Source of the DNA: Pedobacter frigiditerrae
GTDB taxonomy: Bacteria > Bacteroidota > Bacteroidia > Sphingobacteriales > Sphingobacteriaceae
Reading direction: 5' to 3'
Length of the DNA: 64,000 nt
NCBI RefSeq assembly: GCF_004331645.1
Contig: NZ_SJSK01000003.1
Coordinates: 248,301-312,300 of the forward strand
This document shows, in pieces, positions 53,625 through 62,921 of the stretch. The notes under the pieces were generated by a model. The model searched no databases and was not told the origin of the DNA. It was given only the letters and a program-made list of their open reading frames with translations. Within the stretch, counting starts at the first letter, position 1. Every line of letters starts with the position of its first letter. A program made the translations under genes and the position numbers.

Positions 53625-53723
53625 ACGTCATCTCGACGATAGGAGAGATCTAAGAATTAGATTAACTAACAGATTTCTCCTCGCTGCCTGCCTGCGGTAG
53701 GCAGGCGCTGCGTCGAAATGACG
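53625..53723. repeat. Palindromic intergenic repeat with nested CCTGCC hairpin
   Basis: ACGTCATCTCGACGATAGGA at the left, AGATTTCTCCTCGCTG then GCGTCGAAATGACGT at the right. A nested palindrome GCCTGCCT-GCGGT-AGGCAGGC interrupts the right arm, which looks like a small insertion into an older element. Confidence 0.75.
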
Positions 53724-53927
53724 TAAAGGGTTGTTGCTATGCTCACTCGAGATTACGGGATTATTGGCTCCAATTGTAATGACTTCTTTACGCCAAAAGC
53801 AGGACGGCACAGGTTGCCCGAAGATATATAATGTATTAGTTTAGGTAGATTAAAACCATTTATGAACCCGTACATATATTTTGCTCTAATTCAAAGAGAT
53901 AAGATAATGTATCTTACCTTGTTATTT

Positions 53928-55310
53928 ATGTTTGTTTCCACTCAATCTATAAGAATTTCTGGCTTTAGGACATTTTGTATCTGCGGACTTGTACTTATCG
54001 CAACAACATCATTTGCGCAATACGTAGAGCATAAGGGTAATGATGTAACTACGCCGCTGCACTTATTAAAACCAGCTTATGTTACACCTTATGGTCAAAC
54101 AAAACCCGCAGATATTAAAGTTTCTTTAGATCGGGTTTTTAAATACCTAGATCAAACTACGCCAGCGCAATTGGTTGATAAAACAAGCAATGAGGTAATT
54201 TTAGATTTAAAAAAAGCCAATTCAAATTCGATATTTAAACCTGGCGATTATCGCCTAACCAGTTACGAATGGGGCGTTACCTATACCGGTATGCTTGAAG
54301 TTGCCGCTGCCACCGGCGATAAAAAGTATAGTGATTATACCGTTAAACGTTTCAATTTTTTGGCCGATGTGGTGAATGCCTACCAAAATTATTTAAAAAC
54401 AAACACTGGTGCCGTAACGCCAGTACGTTCGGTTTTAGATCCTCACGCTTTAGATGATGCAGGTTCTATAGCTGCATCAATGATCAAGGCGCAAAAAACA
54501 GGAGAGATCAAATCGAACCTTCGGCCAATTATAGATAACTATTTAAACTACATCATGACAAAGGAGTTTCGTTTAAAAGACGGAACATTGGCAAGAAACA
54601 GGCCTCAACCCAATACCCTTTGGTTAGATGATTTATACATGAGTTTACCCGCTGTTGTGCAAATGGGTGTTTTAACAGGCGATACAAAGTATTTTGATGA
54701 AGCGGTAAAACAATATCAATTATTTGCAGACAGAATGTTTAATACCGAAAAAGGATTATATATGCATGGTTGGGTACAAGATATGGACCCACATCCGCAG
54801 TTTCATTGGGCAAGGGCAAATGGCTGGGGTTTAATGACTAAAATAGAATTGTTGGATGCTTTACCAGCCAATCATCCTGGTAGACCGATTATTCTAAAAA
54901 TGTTAAAAGCCCATGTAAAGGGCTTAGCTGCCTTACAAGATGGAACAGGTTTTTGGCATCAGCTCTTAGATCGCAATGATTCTTACTTAGAAACTTCCGC
55001 TACTGCGATTTATACTTATTGCATTGCTCGAGCTGTTAACAAAGGCTGGTTAGACGCTAAAGCGTATGGGCCAATGGCCTTATTGGCGTGGAATGCTGTA
55101 AGCACTAAGATTAACGCAAATGGACAGGTAGAAGGTACTTGCGTGGGTACAGGAATGGGCTTTGATCCTGCGTTTTACTACTACCGACCAATTAACGTAT
55201 TTGCCGCCCATAGTTATGGACCAGTATTGTTGGCAGGTGCAGAAACTTATAGAATGTTGCAACAACATCCTTTCGAAATAAACGACAGTGCTGTTCAGAT
55301 GTATAAATAA
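53928..55310 (+). CDS. Unsaturated rhamnogalacturonyl hydrolase, GH105
   Basis: I place the start at ATG 53928 because MFVSTQSIRISGFRTFCICG leads into a clean signal peptide ending SFAQ; upstream in-frame ATGs at 53862 and 53907 add residues before the signal. The mature alpha/alpha barrel has YEWGVTYTGMLEVAAATGD, DDAGSIAASMIKAQ, and D234-D235 in LWLDDLYMSLPAVVQMG, close to the catalytic Asp of YteR-type enzymes. Further signs are HWARANGWGLMTKIELLDALP and YLETSATAIYTYCIARA. GH105 removes unsaturated galacturonate from lyase products of rhamnogalacturonan I. Followed by GH2 after 36 bases. Confidence 0.92.
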   Translation: MFVSTQSIRISGFRTFCICGLVLIATTSFAQYVEHKGNDVTTPLHLLKPAYVTPYGQTKPADIKVSLDRVFKYLDQTTPAQLVDKTSNEVILDLKKANSNSIFKPGDYRLTSYEWGVTYTGMLEVAAATGDKKYSDYTVKRFNFLADVVNAYQNYLKTNTGAVTPVRSVLDPHALDDAGSIAASMIKAQKTGEIKSNLRPIIDNYLNYIMTKEFRLKDGTLARNRPQPNTLWLDDLYMSLPAVVQMGVLTGDTKYFDEAVKQYQLFADRMFNTEKGLYMHGWVQDMDPHPQFHWARANGWGLMTKIELLDALPANHPGRPIILKMLKAHVKGLAALQDGTGFWHQLLDRNDSYLETSATAIYTYCIARAVNKGWLDAKAYGPMALLAWNAVSTKINANGQVEGTCVGTGMGFDPAFYYYRPINVFAAHSYGPVLLAGAETYRMLQQHPFEINDSAVQMYK

Positions 55311-55346
55311 TCTTTTTTATCAAATTTCAATTTCTAATATCATCAT

Positions 55347-58214
55347 ATGAATTTAAAAATAAGCGGTTTTGGCTTAGCCGTATTCATGTTAATCAACTTA
55401 CAAGCTTTTTCACAAACTAAACCTGTAAAACAAGTTCAATATCTTTCGGGTACAGATAATATACACACTAAAACCTGGGATTTTTGGGCTACTGGTGGCA
55501 GGAAAAGCGGTGTTTGGTCTAAAATAGAAGTGCCCTCACACTGGGAACAACAAGGCTTTGGTTCGTACAATTACGGTCGTGATTATGTAACCTACGGAAA
55601 AAACTTTCGCTTTGCAGACGAGAAAGGAATTTACAGACATAGTTTTAATATTCCCTTAAGTTGGAAGGGCAAAGATGTTTTCATTGTTTTTGAGGGCTCG
55701 ATGACTGATACGGAATTGAAGATTAATGGTAAATCTGCCGGACCAACTCATAAGGGTGCATTTTATAGATTTAGATACAACATTAGTGATAAGCTAAACT
55801 TTGGTAAACTCAATCAACTAGAAGCTACCGTTAGTAAAATGTCATCCGATAATTCGGTTAACAATGCAGAACGTTTGGCCGATTACTGGATTTTTGGTGG
55901 CATATTTAGACCTGTATATCTAGAAGCTTTCCCGAAAGAACACATCGAATGGATAGCTATTGATGCCAAGGCCGATGGCACATTCAACATGAATGTCCAT
56001 CTAAAAAATGTAAAGGCTGGTCGTACTATCTTGGCTGAAATTGTAGACGATAAAGGTAAAGTTGTAGCAACTGGAAAAACAACCACCACATCAGATTCTT
56101 TAGCTAATGTAAAAGCCACTGTTAAAAATCCAAAGCTGTGGACAGCTGAAACACCAAATCGTTACCAGGTTAATATTTCGGTTCAAAATGCTGGTCAAAG
56201 TATTTATCAGACTAAAGAAAAATTTGGCTTTAGAACCTTGGAGATTAGAAAAAGCGATGGTATTTACCTGAACGGAACCAAAATAAAAATGAAGGGTGTT
56301 AACCGACATGTTTGGTGGCCAGAAACTGGGAGAGCCATTAATCCGGCTATAGATTTAATGGATGTAAAACTAATTAAGGAAATGAACATGAATGCGGTAC
56401 GTTGTTCTCATTATCCGCCAGATCAGAGTTTTTTAAATTTATGTGATTCGCTTGGACTTTATGTTTTGGATGAATTGGCAGGCTGGCAAAAGGCATACAG
56501 CACAAAAGCAGGTATCCCTTTGGTAAAAGAAATGGTGATCAGAGATGTAAACCATCCATCAATTATTTTTTGGAGCAATGGAAACGAAGGTGGGCATAAT
56601 TTTGATTTAGATGCCGAATACGGAAAATACGACCTGTCAAAACGAACTGTAATTCACGCTCACCATAAACCAGGTAATGCTTTTAACGGCATAGATTGTA
56701 ACCATTACGAGGATTTTTACAGTTCTAAGAAAATACTGGCAGATACGAATATCTATATGCCAACAGAGTTTTTACATGCACAGGATGATGGTGGTGGAGC
56801 TGCCTCTTTAGCTGACTTTTGGGATTTGCATTGGAATGAAAAAAAAGGAGCAGGTGGTTTTATTTGGGATTTAGCTGATGAAGGTATTGTTCGCACAGAT
56901 CAAAATAACATCATAGATGTAAATGGAGTTAACGCACCAGACGGATTGGTTGGTCCGCACCGAGAAAAAGAAGGCAGTGCTTATGCCATTCGCGAAATTT
57001 ATAGCCCCGTTAAAATAGATCTAAAAGTTTTACCAACAGCGTTTAATGGTGAGATTGAAGTAGAAAACAGATACCATTTTACCAATATCAATCAGTGTAG
57101 GTTTAAATGGGAATTAATTAATTTTAAAGGGCAAGAAGATAGAAACAATGGCTATGTTGTTGTAAAACAAGGAAGCGCTACGGCACCATCAATAGCTCCA
57201 GTAGCTAAAGGGAAGTTAAAAATAGATTTACCTCAAGATTGGAAAAACCATGATGGCTTAGCTTTAATGGCTTATGATCCTACTGGAAACGAAGTTTATA
57301 GATGGGTTTGGAAAATAAAATCTAATACAGCCTTATTTATAAAATCATTAGATAGAAAACCTGCAAACGCAACAGGCGTAGTAACCACCGAAGGTGATAC
57401 AACGATAACCATGAAAGCAAGCGGAATATCAGTAACATTAAGCAAAAAATCAGGTAAATTAATCCAATTGGCCAATGAAACCAGTGCAGCCCTATCTTTC
57501 AATAATGGTCCAGTTCTCGTTTCTGGAAATGCAACGTTTACGGATTTGAAAGCATACAAAGAGGGAGATGGCTATGTGGTAGAATCAAGTTATACCGGCG
57601 ATATGAAATCTGTTAAATGGAAAATGAATGCTAATGGCTGGTTAGAAATGACTTATGAATATGCACTTAATGGCGACTATAGGTTTGCGGGAATTAGTTT
57701 TAACTATCCTGAGAACTTTGTGCTAGGTGCAAAATGGTTGGGTAAAGGTCCATCAAGAGTATGGAAAAACCGTACACAGGGTGGGGTTTATAATGTTTGG
57801 GAAAACAGGAATAACAATACACATACAGGAAGCGCACCTTGGATCTATCCAGAGTTTAAAGGCTATTTTTCTGATGTGGTTTGGTTAGAGATGAATACGG
57901 TACAAGGTAAGTTTACCATCGCTTCGCCAGAGAATGATTTATATGTAAGGCTGTTTAATTTTTATGGTTTAAGTGGCGTTGCTTCTTATCCGGCTTTGCC
58001 ATTGGGCGATATTTCCTTTTTAGATGCAATACCTCCAATTGGAAGTAAACTGGCTTTAAATGTAACACCTGATGCGAAGAATTTAGGTCCGTTGGGAGAG
58101 TTAAACCACATCAATACCACAAAGAAAAGAACGTTACTGTTTTATTTTGGTTTGCCGAAATCTGATGCACCACAACAGTTTGCCATGCCTAAAGAGAACA
58201 TTTTAACCAACTAA
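55347..58214 (+). CDS. Glycoside hydrolase GH2, beta-galactosidase-like (long form)
   Basis: A 955-residue secreted enzyme (signal to FSQ, about residue 23). Jelly roll with VPSHWEQQGFGSYNYGRDYVTYG, immunoglobulin-like linker, TIM barrel with MKGVNRHVWWPETGRAI and IRDVNHPSIIFWSNGNEGG (acid/base E414), nucleophile E474 in MPTEFLHA. A long C-terminal beta region (about 580-955) resembles the Bgal_small_N type domain with MTYEYALNGDYRFAGISFNYPE. LacZ-type architecture suggests beta-galactosidase acting on galactan side chains of pectin; specificity is inferred from context. Confidence 0.92.
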   Translation: MNLKISGFGLAVFMLINLQAFSQTKPVKQVQYLSGTDNIHTKTWDFWATGGRKSGVWSKIEVPSHWEQQGFGSYNYGRDYVTYGKNFRFADEKGIYRHSFNIPLSWKGKDVFIVFEGSMTDTELKINGKSAGPTHKGAFYRFRYNISDKLNFGKLNQLEATVSKMSSDNSVNNAERLADYWIFGGIFRPVYLEAFPKEHIEWIAIDAKADGTFNMNVHLKNVKAGRTILAEIVDDKGKVVATGKTTTTSDSLANVKATVKNPKLWTAETPNRYQVNISVQNAGQSIYQTKEKFGFRTLEIRKSDGIYLNGTKIKMKGVNRHVWWPETGRAINPAIDLMDVKLIKEMNMNAVRCSHYPPDQSFLNLCDSLGLYVLDELAGWQKAYSTKAGIPLVKEMVIRDVNHPSIIFWSNGNEGGHNFDLDAEYGKYDLSKRTVIHAHHKPGNAFNGIDCNHYEDFYSSKKILADTNIYMPTEFLHAQDDGGGAASLADFWDLHWNEKKGAGGFIWDLADEGIVRTDQNNIIDVNGVNAPDGLVGPHREKEGSAYAIREIYSPVKIDLKVLPTAFNGEIEVENRYHFTNINQCRFKWELINFKGQEDRNNGYVVVKQGSATAPSIAPVAKGKLKIDLPQDWKNHDGLALMAYDPTGNEVYRWVWKIKSNTALFIKSLDRKPANATGVVTTEGDTTITMKASGISVTLSKKSGKLIQLANETSAALSFNNGPVLVSGNATFTDLKAYKEGDGYVVESSYTGDMKSVKWKMNANGWLEMTYEYALNGDYRFAGISFNYPENFVLGAKWLGKGPSRVWKNRTQGGVYNVWENRNNNTHTGSAPWIYPEFKGYFSDVVWLEMNTVQGKFTIASPENDLYVRLFNFYGLSGVASYPALPLGDISFLDAIPPIGSKLALNVTPDAKNLGPLGELNHINTTKKRTLLFYFGLPKSDAPQQFAMPKENILTN

Positions 58215-58221
58215 AATATTT

Positions 58222-58471
58222 CCCGCAGATAACGGGGATTAGGCAGATAAAGAATGGATATGATCTGTGCAATCTGCTAAATCAGCGGGAGAAATGGATG
58301 ACCAAAATAACTCCCGCAGATAACGGGAATTACGCAGATAAAGAATGGATATGATCTGTGCAATCTGCCAAATCAGCGGGGAAATGGATGATAAAAATAA
58401 CTTCCCGCAGATAACGGAGATTAGGCAGATAAAGAATGGATATGATCTGCGCAATCTGCAAAATCAGCGGG
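58222..58471. repeat. Three tandem 91-base repeats with inverted CCCGC/GCGGG ends
   Basis: Units begin at 58222, 58313 and 58404 with CCCGCAGATAACGG, a strict 91-base period. Each runs through AGAATGGATATGATCTG and ends AATCAGCGGG, so each unit is itself a hairpin whose ends pair. The copies differ at few positions. Such CCGCAGAT...AATCAGCGG units are dispersed in Bacteroidota genomes. Located between GH2 and the PL22-like gene. Confidence 0.9.
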
Positions 58472-58499
58472 AGAATAGATAAATTAATTTCAATAAACC

Positions 58500-59849
58500 A
58501 TGAAACGTAAACCCTATTTATTTCTTGTTACAGCTTTAGTTGTGCTGATTGCTAATATAGCTAATGCTCAAATTGGTAGGCGTTTTCCTTCAGAGCGAAA
58601 GGTAATTAAAGACCCCTTAACAGGAGTTGAGCTTGTGTTTTTAACCAGCACACCTGTTGGCGATTCGAAGATTTATCAAACACATAACCAGTGGACTGCA
58701 GATGGGCAATGGTTAATATTTCGTTCTGGCAGGGTTCGTGGCGAGGCAATGGCGGTAAATGAGCAAACAGGAGAGATGGTTCAAGTAACTGAAGGTGGTT
58801 ATACTGGAATGTTAAATATTGCTAGAAAGTCGATGAAGCTGTATTTCATGAGAAATGTAGATACAACCAAACGTGGCGGTGCAGTACAAATCATTGAAGT
58901 AGATTTAGCTAAGGTGTTTGTCGATAGCAAAGCTGGCAAAATGAAAGCCGCTAGCTCTTATCAGCGTATTTGCGGTACAACGCCTGCGACAATAGGTGCT
59001 GGGGGAGACATGGCACTAGATGGAGCAGAAGATTGGGCTTATTTTAGAGTAGGTAAGGAGGAAGCAGCTCGACATCTTAAAGCCGGCACTAAGTTAGAAC
59101 CAAGTTTTGGTCCAAGGAAAATGGGAGCAGGACCATCAGGTATTGCAGCAATGAATATCAATACTGGTGAAATTAAATATGTTATTTCTGTACCTTTTCA
59201 AGTTGGTCATATTCAAACCAATCCTTGGGTGGCAGGAGAGATCGTTTTCTGTTGGGAAACAGGAGGCAAGTCTCCACAACGCACTTGGACCGTTTTAGCA
59301 GATGGTACCGGCTTACGACCGTTATATCCTGAGGCAGATCATGAATGGGTTACGCATGAAGCCGTAATTTCTCGTGATGAAGTGGCGATAGCCATCATGG
59401 GGCATCGAAAAATAGCAGGAACAGATGGTACTGCAGCTCCTCAAACAGGTGTTGGTGGTGCCAATCCAGGGCAAGAAACAGCTTGGGGTCCATCTGGCAC
59501 TCGTGAAAAACCTACAGGATTAGGTATTGTTAATTTAAGAACCAGGCAAATGACTATTGTGGGACAAACGACTAGCGGTAGTGGTCTTTGGCATGTAAGC
59601 GGATCGTCAGATGGCAGATGGGCAGTGGGAGATGATTTTTCGAGAAGTATTTACCTGATTGATAGAAATACACACGAGATGAGGTTGTTGTCTGCTGGTC
59701 ACAAACAAACCGCTTCTGATCACCCTCACCCTACAATGAATCCTGATGGCACAAAAATCCAAATCCAATCGGCAATGTTAGCTGCAGATAATAGGTCTAT
59801 GAATATTTGTGTGATCAATATTCCTCAAGAATGGATTAATGCGAAGTAG
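58500..59849 (+). CDS. Oligogalacturonate lyase-like beta-propeller, PL22 type
   Basis: A 449-residue secreted protein (signal to ANAQ, about 24). Seven-bladed propeller-type repeats: HNQWTADGQWLIFRSGR, VGHIQTNPWVAGEIVFCWETGG, ADHEWVTHEAVISRDEVAI, SGLWHVSGSSDGRWAVGDDFSR and SDHPHPTMNPDGTKIQIQS. Conserved His at the ends of blades fit the Mn-binding site of oligogalacturonate lyases, which cleave short galacturonate chains by beta-elimination. Longer than the usual cytoplasmic Ogl (about 390) and secreted, so could act in the periplasm. Downstream genes encode other pectin enzymes. Confidence 0.82.
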   Translation: MKRKPYLFLVTALVVLIANIANAQIGRRFPSERKVIKDPLTGVELVFLTSTPVGDSKIYQTHNQWTADGQWLIFRSGRVRGEAMAVNEQTGEMVQVTEGGYTGMLNIARKSMKLYFMRNVDTTKRGGAVQIIEVDLAKVFVDSKAGKMKAASSYQRICGTTPATIGAGGDMALDGAEDWAYFRVGKEEAARHLKAGTKLEPSFGPRKMGAGPSGIAAMNINTGEIKYVISVPFQVGHIQTNPWVAGEIVFCWETGGKSPQRTWTVLADGTGLRPLYPEADHEWVTHEAVISRDEVAIAIMGHRKIAGTDGTAAPQTGVGGANPGQETAWGPSGTREKPTGLGIVNLRTRQMTIVGQTTSGSGLWHVSGSSDGRWAVGDDFSRSIYLIDRNTHEMRLLSAGHKQTASDHPHPTMNPDGTKIQIQSAMLAADNRSMNICVINIPQEWINAK

Positions 59850-59946
59850 TTGCGCTTAAAAAGACCAGTCTTTGAACCTATTATACCGATTTCTGAACCA
59901 ACTTATTGTTTGGTTTCAATTAAGTTTGTGATTTATCAAACCAATT

Positions 59947-60924
59947 ATGCTCAAGTACCTGCTTTTTATTCTTGCAATTTCAAGTGTCGCAAATGCGCAA
60001 GAACAGCATAAAGAGTGGCTTACGGGAGTTCGAGACACCAGCTATAACAGTCAACGTGATTTTCGCAATAACCTTAAAAAATATCCTTTCATAAAACTCG
60101 TTAGCGAGCAACAAATGCCCAGTGTGACCGAGAAACGCAATCTAACTTATGTAAATCTCGGTAAACGTAGCTTGCTTATAGATGCTTTTATCCCCAAGGT
60201 AAAAAATAAAACGGCTGCAATATTGATTATACATGGTGGTGGTTGGCGGTCTGGAGATAGGAGTCAGCATATTCCCTTGGCCCAACATTTGGCTGCAAAA
60301 GGAGTGGCATCTTTTACTGTTGAGTATCGCTTATCAACAGAAGCACTTTACCCAGCTAGTGTTTTTGATGTTAAATCTGCTGTGCGATGGTTAAAAGCAA
60401 ATGCTAAAAAATTTAATGTAGATACCAATAAAATTGCATTACTTGGTTTTTCTTCAGGTGGTCACTTGGCTTCTTTGGTTGGGGTAACAGAGAATGTTGA
60501 AAAATTGGAGGGTGATATCGGCAACATCAAATACTCAAGTAAGGTAAATGCCGTGATAGATATTGATGGCACACTTTCCTTTGTTCATCCAGCATCTTCT
60601 GAAGCACAAAACATTAACACCAATAAAAACGGTGCTTCTGCGATGTGGCTTGGTTATGCAGGTAATGAAAGATTAGATGTATGGAAGGAGGCGTCACCTT
60701 TTACTTATGCAAACGAGAATAAAGTTCCATTCCTGTTTTTGAATAGCTCGGTAGAAAGAATGCATGCAGGTCGTGATGATTTTAAGAAACTTATGGATAA
60801 CAAAGGAATTTATACCGAAATTGTAAGCTTTAAAGATTCGCCCCATTCCTTCTGTTTATACCAACCTTGGTTTGATTTGACGGTAAATCATATTACTGCT
60901 TTTGTAGAGAAGGTTTTTAAATAA
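59947..60924 (+). CDS. Secreted alpha/beta-hydrolase esterase
   Basis: A 325-residue enzyme with a signal peptide (MLKYLLFILAISSVANAQ). Oxyanion motif IIHGGGWRSGDR, nucleophile S169 in LLGFSSGGHLASLVG, and a C-terminal His in DSPHSFC. This layout is that of acetyl-esterase / BD-FAE-type hydrolases. In this pectin setting, removal of acetyl or feruloyl groups from galacturonan is the natural guess. Encoded 97 bases after the PL22-like gene. Confidence 0.85.
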   Translation: MLKYLLFILAISSVANAQEQHKEWLTGVRDTSYNSQRDFRNNLKKYPFIKLVSEQQMPSVTEKRNLTYVNLGKRSLLIDAFIPKVKNKTAAILIIHGGGWRSGDRSQHIPLAQHLAAKGVASFTVEYRLSTEALYPASVFDVKSAVRWLKANAKKFNVDTNKIALLGFSSGGHLASLVGVTENVEKLEGDIGNIKYSSKVNAVIDIDGTLSFVHPASSEAQNINTNKNGASAMWLGYAGNERLDVWKEASPFTYANENKVPFLFLNSSVERMHAGRDDFKKLMDNKGIYTEIVSFKDSPHSFCLYQPWFDLTVNHITAFVEKVFK

Positions 60925-60980
60925 AAACAGGTTACACTCATTAATTAGATATTAACACGACCAAATATTAAATAAAACAC

Positions 60981-61970
60981 ATGATATCAAGAATACTTAT
61001 TGCAATGTTAATTAGCATTTTATCGCTACCCAATGCCATTGCACAACAAGCTAACATCAAAAAAATAACTGTAGCACAAGATGGAACTGGTAACTTCAAG
61101 TCCATTCAAGAGGCCGTAAACTCCGTTAGAGATCACATGCAAACAAGGATCACCATTGAAGTTAAAGCAGGTAAGTACCAAGAAAAGTTAGTTATACCAG
61201 CTTGGAAAAAGAACATTACCATCATTGGCGAAAGCAAGGAAAACACCATTATTACCAATGCAGATTATTCTGGTAAAGTTTTTCCGACAAAGGATTTTAC
61301 GGGTAATGCGAAATACAGCACCTACACTTCTTACACCGTTTTAGTTCAGGGAAACGACTGTAGATTAGAAAATTTAACCATAGAAAATACAGCTGGAACA
61401 GTAGGTCAAGCAGTTGCATTAACAGTGGAAGCTGATCGTTTTGCCGCTAGAAATTGTGCTTTTTTAGGTAATCAGGATACACTTTATACTTCTAAGGATG
61501 GAAGGAATTATTTTGAATCTTGCCTTATTGTAGGTACAACAGATTTTATTTTCGGTGAGGCGACTGTGGTGTTTAGTAAATGCACCATCAAAAGTTTATC
61601 TAATTCTTATATCACGGCAGCATCTACCACAAAAGAACAACGTTTTGGCTACGTCTTTTTAGATTGCGATTTAATTGCAGCGCCAACAGCAACCAAAGTT
61701 TTCTTGGGCAGACCATGGCGACCATTTGCAAAAACCGTATTTATCAGGTGCAATTTAGGCTCACATATTATCCCAGTTGGATGGAATGCCTGGGCAGGCG
61801 ACCCGATGTTTGCTGATAAGGATAAAACCGCCTTTTACGCTGAATATGCAAATACAGGAGAAGGAGCCAAAACTACGGAGCGTGTGCCTTGGTCTAAACA
61901 GTTAACAGGTAAACAGGCAAAAGCTTATACCCTAAAAAACATCTTCGGGTCTTGGAATCCTGAATTCTAA
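60981..61970 (+). CDS. Pectin methylesterase, CE8
   Basis: A 329-residue secreted beta-helix enzyme (signal to AIAQ, about 22). Family motifs: TVAQDGTGNFKSIQEAVNSV, GQAVALTVEADRFAARNCAF, Q165-D166 in GNQDTLYTSKDGRNYF, D188 in GTTDFIFGEATVVF, and R244 in FLGRPWRPFAKTVFI. The two Asp are 22 residues apart as in known pectinesterases. It demethylates homogalacturonan so that polygalacturonase and lyases can act. Gap of 15 bases to the next esterase gene. Confidence 0.95.
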   Translation: MISRILIAMLISILSLPNAIAQQANIKKITVAQDGTGNFKSIQEAVNSVRDHMQTRITIEVKAGKYQEKLVIPAWKKNITIIGESKENTIITNADYSGKVFPTKDFTGNAKYSTYTSYTVLVQGNDCRLENLTIENTAGTVGQAVALTVEADRFAARNCAFLGNQDTLYTSKDGRNYFESCLIVGTTDFIFGEATVVFSKCTIKSLSNSYITAASTTKEQRFGYVFLDCDLIAAPTATKVFLGRPWRPFAKTVFIRCNLGSHIIPVGWNAWAGDPMFADKDKTAFYAEYANTGEGAKTTERVPWSKQLTGKQAKAYTLKNIFGSWNPEF

Positions 61971-61985
61971 ACCACTGGATCAATC

Positions 61986-62903
61986 ATGAAAAAAGTACTT
62001 TTCCTCTTATTGTTTACCACGTATTTTGCCAAAGCACAAGAGTTTTTGCCGCTGTACCCTGTAAATAAAATTCCAAATTCAAAAGGTACCAAGCGAAAAG
62101 ACAGTATTGCCAATGAGAGAGTATACAGAGTGGCTACACCTGGAATGTATTGCTTTTTTCCTGGTACACAAGAAAATAAGGGTGCTGCAGTAGTTATTTG
62201 TCCGGGTGGTGGTTACGAACGATTAGCTTATGTGATTAGTGGTACACAGTTAGCTAAATGGTTTAATACGCTGGGTATTTCTGCTTTTGTATTAAACTAT
62301 AGGTTGCCAAACGACCCTGATTTAGTAGAACGAGAAAAAGCACCTTTGCAAGATGCACAACGTGCTATAAAAGTAATTCGTAATAATGCCGTTAAATGGG
62401 GTATCAAGCCCGATAAAATAGGCATACAGGGTTCGTCTGCTGGTGGGCATTTGGCAAGCTTAGTGGGTACGGCACCGGCCGATATCGTTAAAATAGGCGA
62501 CCAGTTAGATACTGTCTCTGCTCTTGCTAATTTCATGATATTGGTTTCTCCTGTAATTGACATGGGCGCATATGCACACAAGGGAAGTAAGAAAAATTTA
62601 TTGGGCGAAAACCCTACACCAGAAATCATAAAGCAGTATTCTACTCAATTGCAGGTTACTAAAAATACACCAATGTGTTTTATTGCTGATGCGTTTGATG
62701 ATAAAACCGTAGACCCACACAATAGCCTGTTGTTTTATCAAGCGTTGCTAGAAAATAAGGTGACTAGCACTTTGCACGTATTTCCGCAAGGTGGTCACGC
62801 TATCGCTTTACGTAATAACCCAGGTTCTACAGAAATGTGGACAAAACTCTGCGAAGAATGGATGGTAGAAATGTCTATTATTCCTTCAACCTTAAAAAAA
62901 TAA
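61986..62903 (+). CDS. Second secreted alpha/beta-hydrolase esterase
   Basis: A 305-residue enzyme, signal MKKVLFLLLFTTYFAKAQ. Oxyanion segment VVICPGGGYERLAYVISG, nucleophile S151 in IGIQGSSAGGHLASLVG, D in FIADAFDDKTVDP, and H in VFPQGGHAIALR. Resembles acetylxylan-esterase / pectin acetylesterase-like hydrolases found in pectin loci. Only distantly similar to the esterase two genes upstream, so the two may remove different acyl groups. Confidence 0.85.
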   Translation: MKKVLFLLLFTTYFAKAQEFLPLYPVNKIPNSKGTKRKDSIANERVYRVATPGMYCFFPGTQENKGAAVVICPGGGYERLAYVISGTQLAKWFNTLGISAFVLNYRLPNDPDLVEREKAPLQDAQRAIKVIRNNAVKWGIKPDKIGIQGSSAGGHLASLVGTAPADIVKIGDQLDTVSALANFMILVSPVIDMGAYAHKGSKKNLLGENPTPEIIKQYSTQLQVTKNTPMCFIADAFDDKTVDPHNSLLFYQALLENKVTSTLHVFPQGGHAIALRNNPGSTEMWTKLCEEWMVEMSIIPSTLKK

Positions 62904-62921
62904 CCTTCCAAATATTTATAG

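Noticed and set aside
58222..58471. CRISPR array
   Set aside because: The repeats are directly tandem with 91-base period and no unique spacers between short repeats; each unit is an inverted-end hairpin.
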